A DNA stretch of 31,845 nt, taken from MGIIb-O3 sp046710875. Lineage in GTDB: Archaea > Thermoplasmatota > Poseidoniia > Poseidoniales > Thalassarchaeaceae. Positions 1 through 7,450 of this stretch are shown one piece after another. The DNA lies in NCBI GenBank assembly GCA_046710875.1, contig JBKEHQ010000006.1, positions 1 through 31,845 of the forward strand. The letters are read 5' to 3'. The notes under the pieces are model-generated. The model saw only the letters and a list, made by a program, of their open reading frames with translations. It had not been told where the DNA came from and did not search any database. The position numbers and the translations under genes are program-made. Position 1 is the first letter of the stretch; the number at the start of each line of letters is the position of its first letter.

Positions 1-587
1 ACATTTTTCCATCCTTCATTTTCCATAACTACTGAGGCCTTTTCACATCGTATCCCTCCAGTACAAAACATGACTACAGTTTTTGATTTATCTACATCTA
101 AATCTTTAATTGCATCAGGAAATCCTCTAAATGTCTTAATATTTAGATCAATGGATTTTTCAAAACTCCCTACTCTTAATTCGTAATCATTTCTTGTATC
201 AAGTAGAATAAAATCTTTATTTTCATCCAACCATTGTTTAAGATTATTTGGACTAATGGACGGGCTAGTATGTTCAATTGGCCTAACATCAGAAAGTCCC
301 AATGAAATTATTTCCTTTTTCTTTTTTACAATCATCCTTCTATATGGCTGATATTCAGTGTAACTTTTTTTTAGAGGTATGTCAAGCAAGCGCTCATCCT
401 GCTCAATAAATTTTATAAATTCATCAATCGATTTTTGACTTCCTGCTACATAAAAATTTATTCCATTATAACTTAACAAAACAGTTCCCTTTAATTCTAA
501 ATCTAAGCATTCTTCCAAGAAACGTACTTTCATTTCTTCAGGATCATGGAGGTCCACAAATCTATATCCTGCAATATTTACAATCAT
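1..587 (-). CDS. trhO: tRNA uridine-34 hydroxylase TrhO (rhodanese family), 3' end beyond window
   Basis: I translated this by hand; 195 codons are visible and the C-terminus is off the left edge. The N-terminal half has the ferredoxin-like TrhO/YceA fold pattern (VLLSYNGIN near residue 36). A rhodanese domain follows, with LLDTRNDYE, and then the family active-site loop CTGGIRCEKAS at about residues 178-188, whose first Cys is the expected catalytic residue. Bacterial TrhO uses O2 to make 5-hydroxyuridine at the wobble position of several tRNAs, including a tRNA-Thr. The ATG lies 10 bases past the thrS stop, so the two are very probably co-transcribed. The family is mostly bacterial, which suggests transfer. 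The active-site match makes the family secure; the substrate tRNAs are inferred. Confidence 0.93.
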   Translation of the reverse strand, partial: MIVNIAGYRFVDLHDPEEMKVRFLEECLDLELKGTVLLSYNGINFYVAGSQKSIDEFIKFIEQDERLLDIPLKKSYTEYQPYRRMIVKKKKEIISLGLSDVRPIEHTSPSISPNNLKQWLDENKDFILLDTRNDYELRVGSFEKSIDLNIKTFRGFPDAIKDLDVDKSKTVVMFCTGGIRCEKASVVMENEGWKN

Positions 588-597
588 GCTATCAATA

Positions 598-2550
598 TCA
601 TTTATCTTGTACTAAATTTAATGTAGTTTTACGATTAGTATTTTCTAATGAAATTTCTTCAATAAATTCATTTAATGCCATTCCATTTCTCTGACGCCCA
701 TCTCTGGCTCTAATTGAAACAGTTCCATTGATGGATTCTTCATCGCCAATAATTACCATATAGGCTGGCCTCATGGTTCTGTGCATTCTTATTTTCTTGC
801 CAATGGTGTTATCCGAAGTATCCGTATTTGCCCTTATTCCTAACTCCTTAAGATTCTGCGCCAAGTTATTTGCATATTCTTGATGTTTCTCAGAGATTGT
901 TATAATTTGTACTTGAATTGGAGATAGCCAAGTAGGAAAATTACCTGACCAATGCTCTATTAAGAAGGCAACAAATCTTTCATGCGTTGAAAGTGGCGCA
1001 CGGTGAATTACGAAAACTTCAGCATTATCCGACCCAGTCTCATCAGTATATGTCAATCCAAAACGTTCTTTAGCTGCGAAATCTAACTGAATTGTGGACA
1101 TTGATTCTTCTCGCCCTATTGCTGTTGTAAACTGTATGTCAACTTTCGGGCCATAGAATGCAGCTTCGCCAATACTTTCTTCATAAGGGACTCCTAAATC
1201 ATCTAATATGCTCCTCAGATGGTTTTGTGTGGATTCCCAGTTTTCCGGTTGATCAATGTATTTATTTTTATTTTCGGGATCCCATAAAGAAAGTCTAAAA
1301 TAATAATCTTCAAATCCAAAGGTTCTGTAATAATCTTGTACCATCTTTATATTATTAGCAAATTCTCCAGCTACTTGATCCAATGTACAATAAATATGAG
1401 CATCATTCATTGATAGCATCCTGACTCTTAGTAATCCAGATAAAGTACCAGATAATTCATTTCTATAAACTGTACCATATTCTGCAATTCTGACCGGTAA
1501 ATCTCTATAGGAACGTTTTTTGTTTCTATAAACCAAGTGGTGCATTGGGCAGTTCATTGCTTTGAGATAATATTCTCCATCGTCCATTTTCATTGGAGGA
1601 TACATCCCCTCTGCATAATGCGGTAAATGTCCACTTGTTTCAAAAAGTTGTTTTTTTCCTAGAACAGGAGTCGTTACTCGCTGGTATCCGTACATATCTT
1701 CTGTTTCTAGAGCAAATTTCTCAATTGATGACTTTATTATTTCTCCATTTGGGAGCCACACTGGTAATCCTCTGCCAATCATCTCATCAATCATGTACAA
1801 TTCCATTTCTTTACCTATTTTTTTGTGATCCCTTTTAGCAGCTTCTTGCAGTTGCTTCTCTCTATTTTTTAATCCTTCTTTGGTCGCAAAACACATGCCA
1901 TATATTCTTGTTAATGATTCTTTTTTAGAGTCAGCACGCCAATATGCTTGACTTGTACTAGTTAACTTAAACCATCGTAATTGCGATGTAAAAGAAACAT
2001 GAGGGCCCCTGCATAAATCGACAAAATTTCCCTGTTTATATATTGATGAACCTGTTTCATGTCCTATTTTTTCATCAATAATTTCTATCTTAAATTGATT
2101 ATCTATAAATATCTCTCGTAATGATTCATTATTGTGTTCTTCTCTTGAAATTGGTTGATTTTGCTTCATTATTTCTCTCATTCTTTCTTCAATTCTTTTT
2201 AATTCTTCATCACCAATTGAATCCATGTAAAAGTCATAGTAAAATCCATGATCGATTGGAGGCCCGATTGTAGGTTTAGCATCTGGAAATAATTCTGTTA
2301 CTGCCTGCGCCAGTAAGTGGGCGCATGAATGTCTTAGGATATACAATCCCGCTTCAGATTCACCATAGATTGGCTCTATTTTACAGTCTGTTTCAAGAGA
2401 TTGCGACATATCTTTTTCTATGCCATTTACTAATACTGCGACTGAACCAGATTTACGCCCAAAAACATCTTTAATGATATTTCCAAAAGTAATTCCAGCT
2501 TCATATTGACGAATTTCACTATTGTCAATTTCAACATTTAGCATTGACAT
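598..2550 (-). CDS. thrS: Threonyl-tRNA synthetase, bacterial-type domain order
   Basis: Charges tRNA-Thr with threonine in the cytoplasm. With the ATG at 2550 the protein has 650 residues. Order: TGS domain (about 3-63), second additional (editing) domain with HSCAH at 74-78 and C180/H184 of CRGPH, class II catalytic core (about 245-525) with zinc ligands C334, H385 and H516, then the anticodon-binding domain (about 530-635). The frame is open further upstream (to 2598), but GAGGAG at 2557-2562 lies 6 nt before the 2550 ATG, and the residues before it resemble no TGS sequence, so I prefer 2550. Many archaeal enzymes carry a D-aminoacyl-tRNA deacylase-like editing domain instead; this one has the bacterial/eukaryotic editing domain. 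trhO follows 10 bases downstream. Confidence 0.97.
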   Translation of the reverse strand: MSMLNVEIDNSEIRQYEAGITFGNIIKDVFGRKSGSVAVLVNGIEKDMSQSLETDCKIEPIYGESEAGLYILRHSCAHLLAQAVTELFPDAKPTIGPPIDHGFYYDFYMDSIGDEELKRIEERMREIMKQNQPISREEHNNESLREIFIDNQFKIEIIDEKIGHETGSSIYKQGNFVDLCRGPHVSFTSQLRWFKLTSTSQAYWRADSKKESLTRIYGMCFATKEGLKNREKQLQEAAKRDHKKIGKEMELYMIDEMIGRGLPVWLPNGEIIKSSIEKFALETEDMYGYQRVTTPVLGKKQLFETSGHLPHYAEGMYPPMKMDDGEYYLKAMNCPMHHLVYRNKKRSYRDLPVRIAEYGTVYRNELSGTLSGLLRVRMLSMNDAHIYCTLDQVAGEFANNIKMVQDYYRTFGFEDYYFRLSLWDPENKNKYIDQPENWESTQNHLRSILDDLGVPYEESIGEAAFYGPKVDIQFTTAIGREESMSTIQLDFAAKERFGLTYTDETGSDNAEVFVIHRAPLSTHERFVAFLIEHWSGNFPTWLSPIQVQIITISEKHQEYANNLAQNLKELGIRANTDTSDNTIGKKIRMHRTMRPAYMVIIGDEESINGTVSIRARDGRQRNGMALNEFIEEISLENTNRKTTLNLVQDK

Positions 2551-2556
2551 AGGACA

Positions 2557-2562
2557 CTCCTC
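2557..2562 (-). promoter_or_regulatory. Shine-Dalgarno site that fixes the thrS start
   Basis: On the minus strand this reads GAGGAG, 6 nt before the ATG at 2550. No comparable site precedes the longer-frame ATG at 2598. Confidence 0.75.
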
Positions 2563-2626
2563 TATTAAACGCGAGAAACCTTTATGATATGAAGACATTT
2601 ATACAAAACAATATCTAAACTATGTA

Positions 2627-3535
2627 TTAAGGCATAATAAATTGTGTACCGGCCTCACCAGCAATCATTTTTTCTAAGTCTGTTAAAGATCCAATCACAG
2701 CTCTTTCTCCTGTTTTATTTACAAAATCACATGCAGCCTCGACCTTGGGTCCCATTGACCCCTCGTCGAATTTATATTTTTCAATTTCCTGTGGCGTAAT
2801 TTTATCTAATTTTCTTGCATCTTTAGTTCCCCAATCCAAGTAAACTCCATCGGAATCAGTTGCCAAAATCAATACTCTTGCATTAATTTGTGTTGCTAAT
2901 AAGGCACTAGCTCTATCTTTGTCTATGACTACTTCAACGCCCTTCAATGTACCATCTTTTTCATACATCGTCGGAATCCCACCTCCGCCAGCACAAATTA
3001 CTACTGTCCCTTTTTCTAATAACCAATGGATGGGCCTTAATTCAAAAATTCTTTGAGGAATTGGGGAAGGCACTGTTCTTCTCCATTTATCTCCATCAGG
3101 TGCTATTGTCCAACCTCTTTCCTTTGCCAATTCTTGTGCTTCTTTCTTTGTATAAACTGGACCTATTGGTTTTGTCGGATTATCAAATGCAGGATCTTCT
3201 GGATCAACCTCGACCATTGTTAATATTGTTGCAAAGGGGACTTCAATTGGTAGCAAGTTCCCCAACTCTTGCTCAATCATATATCCAATCATACCTTCTG
3301 TTTGAGCACCTAAAACATCTAAAGGATAAGCCTTGACTTCTTTATATGCTGATGATTGAAGTGATAATAGGCCAACTTGTGGGCCATTACCGTGTGTTAT
3401 TACTACCTGATATTTACTAATCAGGGGTGCAATTGATTTTGCAGCAATCTTCACATTTCTTCTTTGATTTTCAGATGTTAAAGCCTCTCCTCTACGCAAG
3501 AGTGCATTCCCTCCTAGTGCAACAACGACTCTCAT
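2627..3535 (-). CDS. arcC: Carbamate kinase
   Basis: Amino-acid-kinase-fold enzyme that interconverts carbamoyl phosphate plus ADP with carbamate plus ATP. The 302-residue protein starts MRVVVALGGNALLRRGE and carries HGNGPQVG, AGGGGIP, VIDKDRASALLA, DSDGVYLDWGT and GSMGPKVEAACDF, all typical of carbamate kinases; family length is about 310. The frame stays open to 3649, but the extra 38 residues have no family match and would overlap the divergent NAD kinase gene, so the ATG at 3535 is chosen. No arginine deiminase or ornithine carbamoyltransferase is visible nearby, so the direction (ATP from carbamoyl phosphate, or carbamoyl phosphate supply) is undecided. The next gene downstream is thrS, about 76 bases on. 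Confidence 0.95.
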   Translation of the reverse strand: MRVVVALGGNALLRRGEALTSENQRRNVKIAAKSIAPLISKYQVVITHGNGPQVGLLSLQSSAYKEVKAYPLDVLGAQTEGMIGYMIEQELGNLLPIEVPFATILTMVEVDPEDPAFDNPTKPIGPVYTKKEAQELAKERGWTIAPDGDKWRRTVPSPIPQRIFELRPIHWLLEKGTVVICAGGGGIPTMYEKDGTLKGVEVVIDKDRASALLATQINARVLILATDSDGVYLDWGTKDARKLDKITPQEIEKYKFDEGSMGPKVEAACDFVNKTGERAVIGSLTDLEKMIAGEAGTQFIMP

Positions 3536-3558
3536 GTCATGCGCAACGGGTATGTAGC

Positions 3559-3567
3559 GATAATAAC
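3559..3567. promoter_or_regulatory. Candidate shared TATA element between arcC and the NAD kinase gene
   Basis: GATAATAAC is the only AT-rich block in the 52-base divergent gap. Its centre is about 25 bases from the plus-strand ATG at 3588 and about 28 bases from the minus-strand ATG at 3535. Archaeal TATA boxes lie about 25 bases before the transcription start, so one element could serve two nearly leaderless transcripts. This rests on position and composition only. Confidence 0.4.
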
Positions 3568-3587
3568 GTCTATCCCTACCGGATACT

Positions 3588-4736
3588 ATGTTTAGGTTAG
3601 GGTTGATTGTAAATCCGGATGCAGGATTGGGAGGAAAACTTGGTCTCAAAGGTTCAGATGGCCAGGCAGAGATCGCCAGATCTCTCGGAGCCAGTGATAG
3701 ATCAGGGCCAAGACTTGAATTATTTCTAAATCATTTTCTAAACCTATATCGTGGAAAGTTTGAAGAAATATCATGGATAACTAGTAAGGGCCGAATGGGT
3801 ACAGATTGGATACCTTTAGGGGCTAATATTGGCTCAATAATTGAAGTTCACGAATCTTCAGGAGATACTACTTTTAATGATACTCAAAATGCTGTTAAAG
3901 ATGTAATTAAGCATGGAATAGATTTACTTATTTATGCAGGTGGTGATGGAACTACTCGGGACATTATGGCGGAATTAGACAAATTGGGTTGCCCTAAAAA
4001 ACCAGTAATAGGAGTTCCTACAGGAGTAAAAATGTATTCCGGTTCTTTTGCTGCTTCTCCCAAGGCTGCTGCTGAAGTTCTTTCTGCTTGGATGAGAGGT
4101 GACTTGCTAGTTGCAAGTACTGAAGTTTTAGATTTAGATGAAGAGCGTTACAGAAATGGTGATTGGGTTGTAAGGCATTATGCAGAAGCCATTACACCCT
4201 CAAGTCCTCGTTGGATGCAAGGCTCCAAACAGAGAGTTGAAATATCTGGCGAAGAGGAGATTATTGAAGGTTTAGCAGATCATATAAATGAAATTCTTCT
4301 TAATGATAATACATTAATAATATGGGGTTCAGGAGGGACATTAAGTACAATTGGAGAGTTTTTAGGTTTTACTTTAACCACGCTTGGAATGGATGCAACA
4401 CTTGGAAAAAAAATAATCGGATTGGATTTGGATGAAAAAGGATTATTAGAAATCATATCATTACATAAGGGAGAAATAATAGTTTTACTTTCTCCAATGG
4501 GAGGGCAAGGTTTTTTGATTGGAAGAGGTAATTTACAATTATCTCCAAACGTAATTCGTAAAATAGGAATTGATAACATTCTGGGAATAGTTACTCCTGC
4601 AAAACTTTTGACTGTAAGAAAATTGAGAATAGAGACGGGAGATGAATCTTTGGACTCAGATTTTGCTTCAAAAAAGTACATGAAGGTACTGCAAGGATAT
4701 CGTACCACTCGTGTTTTACCAGTTTCTATTGATTAG
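3588..4736 (+). CDS. ATP-NAD kinase family protein (COG3199 type)
   Basis: Predicted to phosphorylate NAD to NADP using ATP or polyphosphate. The 382-residue protein begins with a nucleotide-binding strand and the N-terminal signature LIVNPDAGLGGKLGLKGSDG, has the kinase motif AGGDGTTRD (GGDGT at 118-122), and then GVPTGVKMYSGSFAASP, the COG3199 version of the substrate-binding region. It is longer than classical PpnK (about 290), as usual for this group, which also includes AcoX-like proteins; substrate is therefore not certain. The gene is divergent from arcC, and its last 4 bases overlap the end of pyrG on the other strand. Confidence 0.88.
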   Translation: MFRLGLIVNPDAGLGGKLGLKGSDGQAEIARSLGASDRSGPRLELFLNHFLNLYRGKFEEISWITSKGRMGTDWIPLGANIGSIIEVHESSGDTTFNDTQNAVKDVIKHGIDLLIYAGGDGTTRDIMAELDKLGCPKKPVIGVPTGVKMYSGSFAASPKAAAEVLSAWMRGDLLVASTEVLDLDEERYRNGDWVVRHYAEAITPSSPRWMQGSKQRVEISGEEEIIEGLADHINEILLNDNTLIIWGSGGTLSTIGEFLGFTLTTLGMDATLGKKIIGLDLDEKGLLEIISLHKGEIIVLLSPMGGQGFLIGRGNLQLSPNVIRKIGIDNILGIVTPAKLLTVRKLRIETGDESLDSDFASKKYMKVLQGYRTTRVLPVSID

Positions 4737-6388
4737 ATTTTAATACCACAGGCCGCTTTTAATAATCCAAGGAAAGGAGGACTTGGTCTATTGGGTCTTG
4801 ATTTAAATTCTGGATGATATTGCGTACCGATATAATATGGATGATCATTCAATTCCATTATCTCACATCGCTGACCAGTTTCATCCTTGCCGACAAAAAC
4901 TAATCCAGCACTTTCAATCCTGTCTATTAACTCAGGATTAACTTCATATCTATGCCTATGCCTTTCATCAACATATGCTTTATTTCCATACAATCTACGT
5001 ATTTTGCAGTCCTCAACCAAAAATGAAGTGGGTTTGGTTCCAAGTCTCATTGTACCTCCCATGTGTGTTTTGGATATTTCTGGCATAAAAATAATAACTG
5101 GATTTTCTGAATCTTCAACAAATTCAGTTGAATTAGCGTTCTTCATTCCGAGTACGTTCCTACAAAATTCAATTGTTGCAATCTGCAATCCTAGGCACAC
5201 CCCTAGATATGGTACTTTATTCTCTCTGGCATACTTGGCTGCGAGAATTTTACCTTCAATGCCTCTACTCCCAAATCCTCCAGGAACTAAGATTCCATCG
5301 GCTTCTTTTAATAATTTCCAAGAATGATCATACATTTTAGAATCTGATTTTTTAATTTCATCTTCGAGATTCACTGACTCTATCCAATCAATAATTAATT
5401 TTCTACCTACAATATAAGATGAATGCTGTAAGGCCTTTATTACACTGAGGTAAGAATCTGATAATCCAGTGTATTTACCTACCATTGCAATATGTACTTC
5501 TTCTTCCAATGAATCAACGTGTTCGGCCATAATTTTCCAATCTACCAATAAACTCCTATCATTCGGCAATTCAAAATCAAGTTTTATAGATAGTATTTCA
5601 CTTACACCTTGTTTTTCCATCATAATTGGTACTTGATAGATATTTGAAACATCATGGGCAGAGATAACAGCGTTTGGAGATACATGGCAAAAAGCAGCTA
5701 ATTTTTCGCGAGTATCTTCAACTAATGGAACTTCAGATCTACATACCAAAATATCAGGAATTATTCCTAATCCCCTTAACTCCTTGACCGTATGTTGAGT
5801 AGGTTTAGTCTTCTGTTCACCAACAGGCCCCATTACAGGAACTAAGCTAACATGGACAAAACATATGTTTTCTTTCCCTACTCTAAATTGAAACTGCCTT
5901 AAAGATTCAATAAATGGGGCACTTTCAATATCGCCAACTGTTCCTCCTAGCTCAATGACGCAAGCATCCGGGATTGAATCTGTATTGTCACTAGGCAAAT
6001 GAGATACTCTCTCAATCCAGTCTTGAATTTCATCTGTTATGTGGGGGACAACCTGTACTGTTTTTCCTAAATAATCTCCTCTTCTTTCTTTTTCTATGAC
6101 TGACGAGTAAACCTTGCCTGTTGTAATATTATTATCTTTAGAAAGTGCAATATCTAAAAATCTCTCATAATTACCGAGATCAAGATCGGCTTCTCCTCCG
6201 TCATCTAAGACAAAAACTTCTCCATGCTCAAACGGGCTCATGGTCCCAGCATCACTATTTACATATGGATCTATTTTTATTGCAGTAACGCTTAATCCTG
6301 CTGATTTTAGTAATACTCCTATGCTACTCGCAGTAACTCCTTTTCCTAGTCCTGACAGCACGCCTCCGGTTACAACAACATACTTCAT
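4733..6388 (-). CDS. pyrG: CTP synthase
   Basis: Makes CTP from UTP with ATP and glutamine-derived ammonia. The 551-residue protein has the family's usual length. The N-terminal amidoligase domain (1-about 270) starts with KYVVVTGGVLSGLGKG and includes KIDPYVNSDAGTMSPFEHGEV. The class I glutamine amidotransferase domain (about 295-551) has the nucleophile C398 in LGVCLGLQ and the His/Glu pair H525/E527 in QYHPEF. The start at 6388 begins exactly with the conserved strand, so it is secure. It converges on the NAD kinase gene with a 4-base overlap and is divergent from the threonine dehydrogenase gene over 107 bases. Confidence 0.98.
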   Translation of the reverse strand: MKYVVVTGGVLSGLGKGVTASSIGVLLKSAGLSVTAIKIDPYVNSDAGTMSPFEHGEVFVLDDGGEADLDLGNYERFLDIALSKDNNITTGKVYSSVIEKERRGDYLGKTVQVVPHITDEIQDWIERVSHLPSDNTDSIPDACVIELGGTVGDIESAPFIESLRQFQFRVGKENICFVHVSLVPVMGPVGEQKTKPTQHTVKELRGLGIIPDILVCRSEVPLVEDTREKLAAFCHVSPNAVISAHDVSNIYQVPIMMEKQGVSEILSIKLDFELPNDRSLLVDWKIMAEHVDSLEEEVHIAMVGKYTGLSDSYLSVIKALQHSSYIVGRKLIIDWIESVNLEDEIKKSDSKMYDHSWKLLKEADGILVPGGFGSRGIEGKILAAKYARENKVPYLGVCLGLQIATIEFCRNVLGMKNANSTEFVEDSENPVIIFMPEISKTHMGGTMRLGTKPTSFLVEDCKIRRLYGNKAYVDERHRHRYEVNPELIDRIESAGLVFVGKDETGQRCEIMELNDHPYYIGTQYHPEFKSRPNRPSPPFLGLLKAACGIKI

Positions 6389-6427
6389 CTAATCAACAGG
6401 GTCAAAAGCGTGTATGCTAGACATATC

Positions 6428-6458
6428 AACATTGTCTATGACGGAATGTAACAATGTT
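6428..6458. repeat. 8-bp inverted repeat in the pyrG/tdh divergent gap
   Basis: AACATTGT at 6428-6435 and its exact reverse complement ACAATGTT at 6451-6458 are separated by 15 bases. A second perfect palindrome, GTAAC-AAT-GTTAC at 6448-6460, overlaps the right arm. The spacing suits a dimeric regulator contacting both arms, or a weak hairpin. No regulator is known for it, and chance is not excluded in AT-rich DNA. Confidence 0.35.
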
Positions 6459-6495
6459 ACTTTAGGTTCATTTATCCAGTACCTTACCGAGGCAC

Positions 6496-7449
6496 ATGTT
6501 CGCGCCGGAAGCAAACCGTATCATGGTCACGGGTGCTTTGGGGCAAATAGGTACTGACTTAGTAGATGAATTAAGACAAAGATACGGTAATGAAAATGTT
6601 TTGGCAACAGATATCAGACAACTTTCTGGCCACTCCGGAGTAACTAATGGGCCATTTGAATTATTGAGTGTTCTTGATATTGATTCTATGGACAAAATTG
6701 TAAAAGATTATGATATAAGAAAAATATTTCATTTGGGGGCAATGCTGTCTGCTGTTGGCGAAAAAAAGCCAGAATTATGCAGGAAAATAAATATCGGTGG
6801 CGTGATTTCAGTGTTGGAAACAGCCAAGTCCAATGATTTGAAAGTTTATGCCCCATCTTCAATAGCTGTTTTTGGCCCAGATGCCCCTAAACATGCCCCT
6901 CAAAATACTCCTCTGAATCCAACTACTGTTTATGGTGAGACCAAAGTTGTTGGTGAGAATTTAATTAATGACTATTGGACAAAATATAATGTAGATGCTA
7001 GGGGGCTTAGATATCCCGGTTTAATTTCTTGGAAATCTCCGGCTGGAGGAGGAACTACTGATTATGCAGTCGAGATTTTCCAAGCTGCATTAAATCACGG
7101 ACATTATGATTGCTTTGTTAAGCCAGAAACAAGATTGCCGATGATGTATATGGATGATGCAATTAGAGCTACCTTGGAACTAATGGATGCTCCAATCGGA
7201 TCGATTGGAAAATCTAGGCCAGGATATAATGTATCTGGATTATCATTTACTGCTCAAGAATTAGTCGATGCAATAAAAGACAAAGTTGATGGTTTCACAT
7301 GCAATTTCTTTCCAGATATTAGGCAAAAATATGCTGATTCATGGCCAGATTCAATCAATGACTCATTCGCAAAAGAAGACTGGAGTTGGAAAGCAAAATA
7401 CGATTTAAACAGAATTGTCGACTCTATGCTTGATAACCTTAGTGATTAA
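6496..7449 (+). CDS. tdh: L-threonine 3-dehydrogenase, SDR/epimerase-like type
   Basis: Predicted to oxidise L-threonine with NAD+ to 2-amino-3-ketobutyrate. The 317-residue protein is an extended short-chain dehydrogenase: glycine-rich NAD loop GALGQIG at 13-19, a catalytic YxxxK pair (Y146, K150 in YGETK), and SSIAVFGPDAP before it. RYPGLISWKSPAGGGTTDYA is characteristic of SDR-type threonine dehydrogenases rather than UDP-galactose epimerases. The partner 2-amino-3-ketobutyrate CoA ligase is not in the window. A TATA-like CATTTATCC at about 6469-6477 lies roughly 22 bases before the ATG, suggesting a short or absent leader. A general sugar epimerase is the less likely alternative. Confidence 0.85.
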   Translation: MFAPEANRIMVTGALGQIGTDLVDELRQRYGNENVLATDIRQLSGHSGVTNGPFELLSVLDIDSMDKIVKDYDIRKIFHLGAMLSAVGEKKPELCRKINIGGVISVLETAKSNDLKVYAPSSIAVFGPDAPKHAPQNTPLNPTTVYGETKVVGENLINDYWTKYNVDARGLRYPGLISWKSPAGGGTTDYAVEIFQAALNHGHYDCFVKPETRLPMMYMDDAIRATLELMDAPIGSIGKSRPGYNVSGLSFTAQELVDAIKDKVDGFTCNFFPDIRQKYADSWPDSINDSFAKEDWSWKAKYDLNRIVDSMLDNLSD

Positions 7450-7450
7450 C

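Noticed and set aside
2947..3336. Plus-strand Leu-rich open frame opposite arcC
   Set aside because: Looks hydrophobic only because it is the complement of carbamate kinase codons; no promoter or ribosome site.
3536..3649. N-terminal extension of carbamate kinase
   Set aside because: The 38 extra residues have no family match and would overlap the divergent NAD kinase gene and its promoter.
4887..5327. Plus-strand open frame (146 codons) opposite pyrG
   Set aside because: Shadow of the CTP synthase reading frame with no start signal or recognisable domain.
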